DNA from: Aphidius gifuensis
Taxonomy: Eukaryota > Arthropoda > Insecta > Hymenoptera > Braconidae
DNA: 64,000 bases
Direction: 5' to 3'
Assembly: GCF_014905175.1 (NCBI RefSeq)
Contig: NC_057790.1
Span: forward strand, 10,275,298-10,339,297
Both the position numbers and the translations under genes were made by a program. The notes beneath the pieces were generated by a model. The model had not been told where the DNA came from, searched no databases, and saw nothing but the letters and a program-made list of their open reading frames with translations. Positions within the stretch are counted from its first letter, which is position 1; each line of letters starts with the position of its first letter. Positions 34,876 to 46,700 of the stretch are shown piece after piece.

Positions 34876-35879
34876 TGTAGGTCAATTATAGTATATAATT
34901 GGCCTCAATTACTCTGTTTAATTAGCTCTTTTAATTAAATGACAAAAGCCGTGATAAAACCGCTGTATACGGGTGTATGTTTTTAATGCTTGTGTACCGG
35001 CTAGACACCAAACGTGAACGTAGTTGAAAACAACGTCCGAACGTACCCGAGAGAGCCCGTTAAGCCCCGATCAAGTTGAGTCAAAACTCACAAGGCGGCG
35101 CTTTTAGCGCCTAGTCCGTAAGGTGCTGACTTTTGACAGCAAGTGGCGATTTATATAAACACTCGCCGAAACACTTTTACTTATGTTTAATTTAACAATT
35201 ACATAAACGCTCTACTATACTTTACAGGTCGTAGTTAAGACCAAATTTATGACCACGAGGTCGTTGATTTTTATATTTGAAATAATTAATTATTTTTAAT
35301 AAGCAAATTATTGCTTAAATCAGCCCACTATAATTTACCTTATTCAATATTTATTTGATTAAATAATTTAACACAAAGCTTGTACTTGAATTTAAATAAA
35401 AAGAACAAGACAACTCAGACCATGCGGTCAGAATTTATTACAAATCAAATCCAAAATGATTTTAATAAGTTTGAATTCGTAATTTACGTAACCAAGTATT
35501 ACGTAAATATAATTAAAAATATTTAGGTAAAATAAATCATTAAAATATTGAATAAGTATAACTTACAGTTTTTCGGCTGACGGTTCTCAAAATTATTCTA
35601 AGACTTTTTAAAGTATATATTCAAGCAGTTAGAGCAGTTAGAGTTGGTAGTCACGGGATCAGAGATCCCAGTGAACTGATCGATATCCTGGGTCAATGGC
35701 ACAAGCTGACCGTAGGGTAGGTCGGGAATATTCGGGGGTGTTCGGGGATGCGTTTGCTCTCTTGAATGTTACCCTTATAATTCATAAGATGGAGCTAGGG
35801 GTATCCAATTGGACCCTGAATATATAATTTTATAAAATACAATTTATCTAAAATAAAAAAGTTCGGCGCTTACATTACA
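34876..35879 (+). mobile_element. LTR-like repeat (copy 2 of the 6731-8003 family)
   Basis: Starts TGTAGGTCAATT and ends GGCGCTTACATTACA. It shares with 6731-8003 (opposite orientation) the 3' block CTGAATATATAATTT..TTCGGCGCTTAC, GGGGTATC, GACCATGCGGTC and TATATTTGAAATAATTAATT-like stretches, but is strongly diverged elsewhere. It is a degraded relative with no coding region. Confidence 0.5.
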
Positions 35880-35883
35880 GTTT

Positions 35884-36095
35884 TAAAAAATAGAAATGTC
35901 CAAGGAAAAGCAGTAGCTAAGTAAAAGACGTAACTAAGGAATTAATGTTGCCAAAGAATTATTTTTTAAGCAAATATGTTTCTTTAAAACATAATTCTTT
36001 GACAACATTAATGCCTTAGCTACATCTTTTTCTTAGCTACAGCTTTTTTTGACACATTATTTTTAAAAATAAATTAACATGTATTTTATCTATTA
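35884..36095. repeat. Single palindrome of the TCCAAGGAAAAGCAGTAGCT family
   Basis: The left arm (AATGTCCAAGGAAAAGCAGT.. to about 35975) pairs with the right arm ending GACACATT (about 36057). Same family as the ladder at 20504-21362. Confidence 0.75.
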
Positions 36096-36962
36096 TTTTT
36101 TTTTTTTTGTTTATTTAGCATTGGTAAAAAAAAAATTAAAAATTTCATTTTATTTTTACATGGTCACCCTAAAAAAAACTCATTAAAATACATTTTAATT
36201 TCACATTGTGCCATGTGAAAAAGAAAACATTTCAAAAATATAACATCCGTTTCATTTTTACATGGTACACTGTGAATCTTCTAATGTATACACAAAAATC
36301 AACAGGTTCTCCATCGACACGATGCTAACCCCTTCCCGCTTCAATTCTTTACGAATTTATTAAAGTATGATCTGGTAGAGATAAAAAAATTCTTTTTTGT
36401 ATTTTTCTTATGGAACAATATCAATTTTTATTTAAAAAAAAAAATCAAAATTTTTCGGTGAATACGTTTATTTTAACAATCACTTCAATTTTTCACGATT
36501 GCGTTTCTCTTGAAATGTTTTTAGAGTCCAGAGTCATCTTGCAAACTTATAAAACGAAATATTATATCCAAGATTTTCAGAGTCCAAAGCAACTTTGCAA
36601 CATTATAAAAACAAAATTGAGCAAGAATAGTAGATGATGTGAAAAAACCTATATATTTACTTCAGTATTCAATATCGCATCGATGCGCAAATTTAATAAT
36701 GATACTTTAACCTATGTTTCCAAGTTACATGTTGTTGTTGTTTATTTTCTTTCCATCAAGTTTAATGAGTTTTTTTTTACATTATATTACGAAAGGATTT
36801 ATTTTTGAATATCTAAATCAGCTGCCAGAAGCATTTGTCTATTGTAACGTGACATTTTTGCATGTTACCTTCTCGGACTAATTATCAAGTATTTTATTTG
36901 GTTTATTTACTAATTTATCATGAAATACAAAACTAACCAAAACCAATATCCAGAAACGTGAA
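36096..36962. other. Intergenic, nothing recognised
   Basis: AT-rich. The 75-codon frame at 36410-36637 has no domain or splice support. Confidence 0.5.
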
Positions 36963-37132
36963 TTATTATTATTTTAGTGTTAAAATCGTGTAGTTTTCAA
37001 TTCACCCTAAAACTCGAAAAAGGTATGAGCTAAAATCAATGAGGTTTTCAATTCGCCCTAAAACTCGAAAAAGGCATGAGATAAAATCGTGAGGTTTTCA
37101 ATTCGCCCTAAAACTCGAAAAAGGCATAACAC
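36963..37132 (+). repeat. Minisatellite, unit about 50 bp, three copies
   Basis: CGCCCTAAAACTCGAAAAAG recurs with CTCG at 37013, 37064 and 37114. Each is preceded by GTTTTCAATTC. Confidence 0.8.
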
Positions 37133-37246
37133 ATTCATACCAAAAATACCAAGATAACGTCAATTAAATCCAACAACCGAAACAAAGACCAAAACAACCA
37201 AATAGCGTATCAATAATTAGCCTAGAGGGACGCTAGAATCACTCAG

Positions 37247-37610
37247 TGTGCTGGTTATGGTAGAAGGGCCGGATAAAGTCACAAGGAAAAATATTTAATA
37301 CACAAATTAAATAATCAACAAAACACATTATTATTTTTATACTCAAAACCCAAAACGTAATATTTATTATCCAAAATACAAAACGTAAACTCAATAATCC
37401 AAAACGTAATACATAATCTTAATCACGACCTTGAATTTAATATATTAATTAAATTAACAAAAGGGACCGCGTTTCTAATCAAAATAACTAAACTAAATTA
37501 TCAAATGAAAAATGTATGCTTGACGTTGCCCATGATTCACACGGCCAACGCCCCAAAAACTAACCTACAAAAATACACATGTCTGCTGGGTCTCCAGCTA
37601 GACACATGAG
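37247..37610 (+). mobile_element. LTR-like repeat, left half, interrupted by the MULE
   Basis: Starts TGTGCTGGTTATGGTAGAAG and matches the first part of 28834-29471. It stops at the target duplication CACATGAG (37603-37610). The rest resumes at 53519. Together the halves give about 677 bp, close to the 638 bp of the intact copy. Confidence 0.65.
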
Positions 37611-37646
37611 GAGTAGGGTGCAAAATTCACAGTGGGACAAAATTCA
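37603..37646 (+). repeat. MULE left target duplication and terminal inverted repeat
   Basis: CACATGAG (37603-37610) is followed by the 36-bp TIR (37611-37646). Just inside, the motif ACAAAATTCACAGTGG is repeated directly, so the end carries iterated copies of a possible transposase-binding sequence. Confidence 0.92.
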
Positions 37647-37734
37647 CAGTGGCGCAAAATTGCTAGTCAAACTATGAATGAAAAAAATGCAATAGATGGC
37701 TCTGCAAGTATTTTAAAAAACACTTAGAACAAAA

Positions 37735-40010
37735 CCCCTCAATTTAATTATAATATATTTATTGTTATATAAGCAATTGGTCTAAAACACCCTGCGATTA
37801 TTTATAATTAATCAACATTAAATAAAGATTGCATAAACCATTGATTGGAGATAGACCCTTTCTTTTAGGATGATTTATAAACAATAATCATCCCACAAAC
37901 CCTTATTTTTTTATCTAAACTCTTCTTTTAAAAACCCTGCTTTTATCAATAATTTATAAATAATAATAATTACATAAACCCTTGTCCGAAAAACCCTGCC
38001 TATATTAATGAAATTTGAACAATAATTACAATATAAACCCTCAGTTTGGAAGACCCTGGATAGATCTATAATTTATTTGCAATAATAATAACATAAGCCC
38101 TTAGTTCTAAAAACCCTTATATTAATAATTTATAAATAATAATTACAAAAACCCTTAGTTTTAAAATTCCTGCTTATATCATCAATTTATAAATAATAAT
38201 TACATAAACCCTTGTCCGAAAAACCCTGCTTATATTAATGAATATTGAACAATAATTACAATATAAACCCTCAGTTTGGAAGACCCTGGATAGATCTATA
38301 ATTTATTTGCAATAATAATAACATAAGCCCTTAGTTCTAAAAACCCTTATATTGATAATTTATAAATAATAATTACATAAACCCTTGTCTGAAAAACCCT
38401 GCTTATATTAATAAATATTGAACAATAATTACAATATAAACCCTCAGTTTGGAAGACCCTGGATAGATCTATAATTTATTTGCAATAATAATAACATAAG
38501 CCCTTAGTTCTAAAAACCCTTATATTGATAATTTATAAATAATAATTACATAAACCCTTGTCTGAAAAACCCTGCTTATATTAATGAATATTGAACAATA
38601 ATTACAATATAAACCCTCAGTTTGGAAGACCCTGGATAGATCTATAATTTATTTGCAATAATAATAACATAAGCCCTTACTTCTAAAAACCCTTATATTA
38701 ATAATTTATAAATAATAATTACAAAAACCCTTGTCTGAAAAACCCTGCTTATATTAATGAATATTGAACAATAATTACAATATAAACCCTCAGTTTGGAA
38801 GACCCTGGATAGATCTATAATTTATTTGCAATAATAATAACATAAGCCCTTACTTCTAAAAACCCTTATATTAATAATTTATAAATAATAATTACAAAAA
38901 CCCTTAGTTTTAAAATTCCTGCTTATATCATCAATTTATAAATAATAATTACATAAACCCTTGTCCGAAAAACCCTGCTTATATTAATGAATATTGAACA
39001 ATAATTACAATATAAACCCTCAGTTTGGAAGACCCTGGATAGATCTATAATTTATTTGCAATAATAACATAAGCCCTTAGTTCTAAAAACCCTTATATTG
39101 ATAATTTATAAATAATAATTACATAAACCCTTGTCTGAAAAACCCTGCTTATATTAATGAATATTGAACAATAATTACAATATAAACCCTCAGTTTGGAA
39201 GACCCTGGATAGATCTATAATTTATTTGCAATAATAATAACATAAGCCCTTAGTTCTAAAAACCCTTATATTGATAATTTATAAATAATAATTACATAAA
39301 CCCTTGTCTGAAAAACCCTGCTTATATTAATGAATATTGAACAATAATTACAATATAAACCCTCAGTTTGGAAGACCCTGGATAGATCTATAATTTATTT
39401 GCAATAATAATAACATAAGCCCTTAGTTCTAAAAACCCTTATATTGATAATTTATAAATAATAATTACATAAACCCTTGTCTGAAAAACCCTGCTTATAT
39501 TAATGAATATTGAACAATAATTACAATATAAACCCTCAGTTTGGAAGACCCTGGATAGATCTATAATTTATTTGCAATAATAATAACATAAGCCCTTACT
39601 TCTAAAAACCCTTATATTAATAATTTATAAATAATAATTACAAAAACCCTTAGTTTTAAAATTCCTGCTTATATCATCAATTTATAAATAATAATTACAT
39701 AAACCCTTGTCCGAAAAACCCTGCTTATATTAATGAATATTGAACAATAATTACAATATAAACCCTCAGTTTGGAAGACCCTGGATAGATTTATAATTTA
39801 TTTGCAATAATAATAACATAAGCCCTTAGTTCTAAAAACCCTTATATTGATAATTTATAAATAATAATTACATAAACCCTTGTCTGAAAAACCCTGCTTA
39901 TATTCATGAATATTGAACAATAATTGCAATATAAACCCTCAGTTTGGAAGACCCTGGATAGATTTATAATTTATTTGCAATAGTAATCACATAAACTCTT
40001 GTGTATTTAA
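37735..40010 (+). repeat. Subterminal satellite with higher-order periodicity and paired ACCCT motifs
   Basis: The landmark AGACCCTGGATAGAT occurs 11 times (38051, 38281, 38454, 38627, 38800, 39030, 39200, 39373, 39546, 39776, 39949). Spacings are 230,173,173,173,230,170,173,173,230,173: a roughly 750-bp higher-order unit in which every fourth monomer carries an extra 57 bp. Each monomer has three motif pairs in which two YCCCT boxes are 15-16 bp apart (AAACCCTTGTCTGAAAAACC.., ACCCTCAGTTTGGAAGACCC.., GCCCTTAGTTCTAAAAACCC..). Confidence 0.92.
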
Positions 40011-40808
40011 CAGACCCTCTATATTTTTTTTATAAATAATTTACAATAATAATTACGTAAACAATAGTCATATTTGCAATACACAATCGTTACAAGACCT
40101 GTGATAGAAAAAGCCCTTTATGTAATTATAATAGGAAAACTGTGTCAAGGTGATTAATAATTATTTTTTAACTATTATTTATCTAAGTCATCAAAAAGTA
40201 GCCAATTCGTATATATGTCAGGGTTACCACGTTTTTTATTTATAACTGTTTATTCGATTTATAAATTCACACATTTATATATTGACAATTTTGAACTAAT
40301 TTATTTTTTGTTTTATAAACAAATATTAATTTTTTTTTTATACATTATAATGTACATGTTTTGGGCGATATCTAGATGAATTAAGGTTTTTCATGAATTT
40401 TGAAGGGTCGTAAGGGTTTGATGAGTGGAAAATTAGAAATTGACGAACTCCAATAAAAGATTTTCAGTGTTTTTTCAAAGATCTTATAAGGTGAAGGGTG
40501 ATTAATAGAAATAGAATAGACCAAAAAACGGGTCTAAATAAACACTGAGATGCAAAAATAATAAAAAGTCAAGTTTATTCTATTCCCACGCTTACAGAAA
40601 AAAAAAAAATTTCTCAGAAAAATATAGAGTACTATTCATGAAATGAAAAAGGAATTTTCAACAAACCCTTTTCATTTAATAAACCACATTTTATAGTTAT
40701 GTACTTTATTTTTTATTTTTTATTATTTATGAATCATAAATTATGATTGACAGTACTAAATAAAAATAGAATACATATGATTTTTATTCATCTTCATGAG
40801 ATGTAACT
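40011..40808. other. MULE interior without a gene
   Basis: AT-rich. Contains further single ACCCT/AGGGT boxes (for example AAGGGTCGTAAGGGTTTGAT near 40403). No coding frame is supported. Confidence 0.5.
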
Positions 40809-42921
40809 TCAATATTTTTTTGAAGTCACAATTTTACGTTTGACTTGATTATCACCAGATACATTTGGTGATGAATTTTCAATGATTATTCGTTTTCCAA
40901 AACATTGATCGTCCAAGACATCATCTTTTCTTTCAAGTTTTGGTCTATCCACATATGAATATTTAGAAGGAACAAGTTTTTGACGAACCTGATCTCTGTA
41001 CTCATCAGAAGAAATCGATACAATTCGGAATTCGTCGCAGACTTTTACACTGCGAGTGGATGGTATTTCATTATTGTTCTTGGAGTTTAAATCTGAAAAA
41101 TGAATAATTATACAAAACTGCAAACATAAAATTTCTTATTAAAATTTTATTTTTTATTTTACTTTATTGATTCTAAATGAAGAATTCGATTGTTAATATA
41201 ATTACAAGCCGGACTTTTATACTAGATTTTGTTCAATAACAAAAAACCTTTAGTGAATTTATTGAAAAAGTACCCTATACCTTTTTTTTGAATCCCATGT
41301 TCATAAGTCTGAAGTTGATTTATGCTGACATCAGATCCAGTTTTTGTTTTCCGAATTTTACTTAATCTGCAGAAACAAAATATATATTTGAGCTATATTA
41401 TATAATAGTTTTCAATGATAAATTATGACTACCACTTATATTTCAAAGTTCACAAGTAGAAGGGTTTTTTAATAGACCATTGTCTTTTAGAAAAACTCTC
41501 GTTCAAAAAATCACTTTAACTTCTCTTTGATGAATCATTGTTTATTGTAATAAAATTAGAACTGGAAATATAAAATCAAGAAGATTATTTTTTTATTCTG
41601 CGGATTTGAATGCTAATATTTACTTTGTTTTTAATGAGAAATAAACATATTACTATTCAATAAGTAAAATGGGTTTTTTAATAGATCAATTCAACTCTGT
41701 CATATAATATAGAATAAATTCAATAGATTAATAAAAAATTCTATCTATTCTATCTACAATTGATTTTCATAAGTCTAATATAATTCTGTTACTGTTATGT
41801 GCTTATATTTTTTATAAAGAATATACTTTTTTGAGAAAATCGCATATAGACAGAGGCAAAATCAGTGTGTGAAACTGAATTGAACAAAATACCTGTTAAA
41901 TGGTAGTCCTTAAGACCCAGAACACGTTGCACCTATTTCCAATCATTTTTAATGTCTGCCGTCCACAGGTAAGCCAGGTAAAAAATCGATAATTTATATG
42001 ACTCTGAATTGATTGTAATTTGTTTAATACTTTCAATTTTATTATATTAAGTTGATTTTAAAATTTCAATCAAATCTCAATCAATCCAGCCGAGATATTT
42101 ATTTTTGAAAATTGAAAAAAACATGAATTATAGTGTTTATTCTTTAATGTATTTTAAATGTAAAAAAAAAATTTCAATCAAAAAAAAAATCATTAAAAGG
42201 GTTAAAAAAATTATTAAAAATTAAATTGAATTGTAGAGTAATGCGGGGGCTGAGCGGTATGGGGCATACTCAGGGGCGTGAAAATAATAGAGTGGTGCGA
42301 GTTTTTTTATCTTTTTTTTCTCTATAGTTTTCCTTTTCTAATATAAACTCCAAGCTGACTGCCAAACTCCCCACCACTCTATTTTTATCACGCTCAGCCC
42401 CCGCATTACTCTACAATTCAATTTAATTTCTAATAATTTTTTTGAACAATAAAAATGATTGGAAATAGGTGCAACGTGTTCTGGGTCTTAAGGACTACCA
42501 TTTAACAGGTATTTTGTTCAATTCAGTTCCACACACTGTTTTTGCCTCCGTCTTACGGACTAATAATTGATACAATCTGTTCCCGAATAAATACAAATTA
42601 ACCAACAGAAAGAGAAAATGCTTACTACTACCCTTGTTTGTTTTTATTTTTTTCATTTCATTCTTTTGTTATCTGGCGACGCCAAGCCGACAGCGGGAGA
42701 GAAAGAGACCGAAAAAATAAAATAAAATAAACTTTTAATTTGAATGAGAGTCAACAAAACAGACTACATATAATTTTTTATAGATATATTTTCTACATTT
42801 AATATTATAATCAACATAAAAACAAAAATATATCTATTAGGCACAAAACTTACCTTTTATATGGAGAAAATCCATGGATTTTTGAATTTTCCATCAAATC
42901 GTTACTACTTGGATCCGCCAT
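40809..42921 (-). CDS. MULE passenger gene A, unknown protein of 145 aa (three exons)
   Basis: Start codon at 42921-42919 (MADPSSNDLMENSK). Exons 42921-42854, 41366-41281 and 41092-40809 have lengths 68, 86 and 284, summing to 438 nt or 146 codons including the stop. Both introns begin GT (GTAAGT, GTATAG) and end AG, and all junctions keep the frame with no internal stop. The protein is hydrophilic and basic (HGFSPYKRLSKIRKTKTG; VSGDNQVKRKIVTSKKY), with no signal peptide or membrane segment, so a nuclear or nucleic-acid-binding role is possible but unproven. I recognise no domain. The first intron carries a foldback element. Exact phase conservation argues that it is under selection or very young. 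It lies in the same orientation as, and downstream of, the transposase. Confidence 0.75.
41849..42552. mobile_element. Foldback MITE inside intron 1 of passenger gene A
   Basis: The outer arms (about 41849-41953 and 42448-42552) are near-perfect inverted repeats starting GACAGAGGCAAAATCAGTGT / GACGGAGGCAAAAACAGTGT and running through CCTGTTAAATGGTAGTCCTT. A second, inner inverted pair (about 42205-42300 and 42375-42440: GTAGAGTAATGCGGGGGCTG) is nested within. No coding capacity. The gene's splice sites are untouched. Confidence 0.85.
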
Positions 42922-43717
42922 GTTTTTACAATTATTAAAATAATTTGCAATTTTATTTTAATTTTTTATTTCACTTTTATTTATCACTCTGTTTTTTAAT
43001 ATTTGCGGGCAATTCGCTTGACAGAGACGTCTCGGCTGCTCTCGATACAATGACTAAATGTGTGTTCTACTTATTTTCACAAGCGGCCAAGGGGAAACTT
43101 CCCCCTCTACCACTACGGCACACGACATGTAAGCTCAAGTTTCATAAACCCTTGATTTAAAAGACCCTAAAAACTTACTTCATTTAATAAAAATAATATT
43201 CACATTATCCATTTACCTAGAACACCTTGCTATTTGTGGTAAATTGCAATCCTTGGTATAGCAACCCTTAATCTAAAGAATGATTAGCTGAAATATGATT
43301 TCATTAAGCTATGATTCAAAAGACCTTTTTTCCTTGTTATCCTTTATTTTTTTTGCTTTTGAAAATATTATATTATCTTAAAAATAAAAGAAAGAAATTT
43401 TATGTTTTTTTATTTACAAATAGAAAAGTTTTTTTTAAGTCAAATTTGAACAATAGGTGCAAATTAAAACCAACAAGTTTCTTATTCTTGAAAATCGGTA
43501 AGATTCTTTTGATTTGTAATAAAAACCCTTGGTGACTTCAAAGACCCTGAATCTTATGATATTGGGTCCTCAATCCTGAATATTATCATAAATCATAAAC
43601 CGTAATAATCTTATAAATCCATAACTTATTTATTTATGATTATTAATTTTTTTTTTTATCATATTTTTTTCTTTCTTCATAAAATTAATAAATTTAAAAA
43701 AATTTAACAAAAATTTT
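42922..43717. promoter_or_regulatory. Upstream region of gene A and 3' flank of the transposase gene
   Basis: A less AT-rich patch (about 43008-43135) lies just upstream of the gene A start and may be its promoter (inference). Between 43140 and 43560 there are paired boxes such as AAACCCTTGATTTAAAAGAC and AAACCCTTGGTGACTTCAAA, each followed by ACCCT. Confidence 0.4.
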
Positions 43718-46700
43718 TTACGGTGTGGGTTTAACAGTCATGGAACGTGTTAGTCTACGGGGAATATCATCCCGAGATTCAGACCTTTCTTGTCTTTTTT
43801 GTTTTTTTTTGCAAATTGAATCTTCGCTTTCATTTTTGCATCGCTTAGAATTATGACTTTCTTTGGGTACAGCATCTTCGGGTACAGTATCACCAATTTT
43901 TTCATTCATAGTGTTTTCAGTTCCACTGTTATTTTCTTCTGAGTCACTATCAATTTCACCGAGTTTTTCGAACGCTGATTCTGAAAATAAATACGTTTTT
44001 TTTATGATTATAAAAGTTTTATTATAAAATTATAATAATAAAAAAGTATTCAGTCTTTACAATTTCGAGAGTATCTCTACCTTTAATTTGTTTATCATTT
44101 TCCCATCCTGCAATTTTTATTAAAAATTCAATACGTTCCATGCCTTCTTCCAGTTCTCTCTCACATCCTCGAATGAATCGCTTTTTTCTTGAAACCTTAT
44201 AACTTTGACGAGGTTTTTTCGTCCCTTCGAAATCTCTTTTTATTTTTCCTTGATAAACGGTAAGGTTTTCTAAAAAAATCAAATTTAAAAGAAATGTACA
44301 AGAATTTAAGATATGCAGAAAAAACATAACTTATTTATTTCAATTAATTTTTAAGTAAAAGGATCTTTAAATTTGACTAGAAAAGAAGTGAATAAAAGAC
44401 TATTACATCAAGTAATTTACAGAATACTGTGGAATCTATACCATTGAATAAAATCTAAAAACAAACTATATTTCAGGAGCGATTCGTTGGCTCGTTTTAA
44501 CCAGTACAAACGCATTTACAACATGCATGAAAGAATTGTGAGTATTGTGAGTATTTAAGGACTACAATGAAATAAATTCTTAAATAGAACTGAAATTTTG
44601 TACCTACCAATAAAAACATACGGATAAGGATGTCGCCCAAAAAATAAGGTCATATTTTTGTTTCTACTTTCACTAAAATTATTAGTAGCGTGATCTTGAC
44701 CATATACTGACCATGACGTTGGTGGCCAAATTAGATTGTTGATCCAATTTTTATCAACATATTGAAAATATTTTTCCACTCTCTCTCGAGAAATGGGATC
44801 TTCAAGACGATTTTTTAAAAAAATTAACAATGAGCTATCGATTTTCTCTGGTGGCAAATAAGGTACGAGTTGTACCAGACGAAGAACTTCACTTATTTCT
44901 TTTTTCCGTTTTTTTATTTCATCCGTTTCTTCATCAGTTGTTTTTTTGAAATCCACTAGTGCTCCTTTCTTTTTTGACTGTCTAGTTTGTGCCTATAAAT
45001 TTAAACATGCTGAGAATATAAACAAAATTCGACCTACGAAAGCTAAAATTTTTAACTGGTTGCAATTTGATTCTATTTTTATTTTATTTTTTATAGTTAT
45101 TTTTAAAAAATTTTAAGAACTGGTTGCAATTTGATTCTATTTTTATTTTATTTTTTATAGTTATTTTTAAAAAATTTTAAGAACCCTCTACTGTTTAAAC
45201 CGATTGAACTCAGTATATCAATATACTTTTTCCAATAGTTCGTTAACTATTAAGTACATTGAGAATAAAAAAAATAAATATTGGATGGGTTGGTTAATAA
45301 GATTTCAAATAGCCCTTTTATGAATGAACAAAAATAACCATATAAACCCTTGACTTCAAAGAACTGATTATGCTCTATGAACATGATTATTATATTAACC
45401 CTCTATTTTAAAGATGCTGCAACTGATTATAACTAATATAAACTTCATAATAATATAAACCCATGACTTTAAAAACTCTGCAATTGATTATAATTATGAG
45501 CATTTATAGTACATACACCCTTGACTTGATAGACCCTCTACGTTATAAGGAATTATTTTTAAAAAATCACATAAACCCTTTGAATCACATTTGCATTTAT
45601 AGTACATACACCCTTGACTTGATAGACCCTCTACGTTATAAGGAATTATTTTAAAAAAATCACATAAACCCTTTGAATCACATTTGCACTTTTTTGTACA
45701 GAGTACAAATTTTTTTTGCTTACACTATATTATTTAAACATATATTAAACATACTTGGTCAAAATGGAATAAGCAAGCTATGATTTCCACAAACGGAAAG
45801 TGTTCTTTAATTGTTGTGTGAACTGCTGCTTCGAAGTCCATATGTGCTTTTATTTTCAAACTTTTAAGTTCAGGAGCTAGATGATCAAAAATATATTGGA
45901 ATACCGTCACGTAGGATTCTTTTGTTTTTCGTTCCATTAAAACATAAGCAATTGGCCATGCCTGTAATATAAAGAATCAAATATAGAAGAAAATTCTAAT
46001 GATAATAAGACTAGTATGCAAGCTATTTTAGTAAGTATTTGAAAAAAAAGAAAACAAAACCCATTGAGCTCAGTTCAAGGGTTTTTGTGTTCAGAACAGA
46101 TTAGCGTGTCTTTCAATTTCTAATAAATATTTGCCAAGTGTTTTTGAATGACTTTACCTGATTGTATGCTTCTACTTGTACAATATAAGTTTGACAAATA
46201 TCCACATCATTCATGTTGATACTAAATGTTCCATCAGTGTAGATGTTAGCACTAAACTCCTTATCTTTAAGAATATTTTTAACAAAATTACGATCTCCCA
46301 GTATTACGACAGTACTCGTCGGTTTATCTAACAATTCTGCAGGGATATTTTTTTTCGATTTTGGCCATGTTAGTTCATTGACAGTAAATGTTTTAGCTAT
46401 CAATTGAGACCCATTTTCACCATCATCATAAAACAACATACTCATACCCTCTCCCTGAAGAGAAGCTCCCAATTCTGCCAGTGATGATGGCCGTTGTGGG
46501 TAAATTTTGGATTTCATTCTTTTGGCTCGATTTTTCACATCAGAATAATTTAACCCTCCAATTTCTGTTGTTCTAAAATGCAGAAACAATAATAAATTTA
46601 TAAAATGAATTATGAGGTCATGTTTTAATTTCTAAATAATGTTTGATATTATTATTGTTATGATTGTTATTAAGATATTATCATCAGTATCAATACTATT

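Noticed and set aside
38051..39963. CRISPR-like array
   Set aside because: Repeats are long and the intervening sequences are also repeated, so there are no unique spacers; the DNA is eukaryotic.
37735..40010. Plant-type telomere array, because of frequent AAACCCT
   Set aside because: The boxes are single and embedded in a 173-bp monomer rather than in tandem 7-mers, and are bounded by a transposon end.
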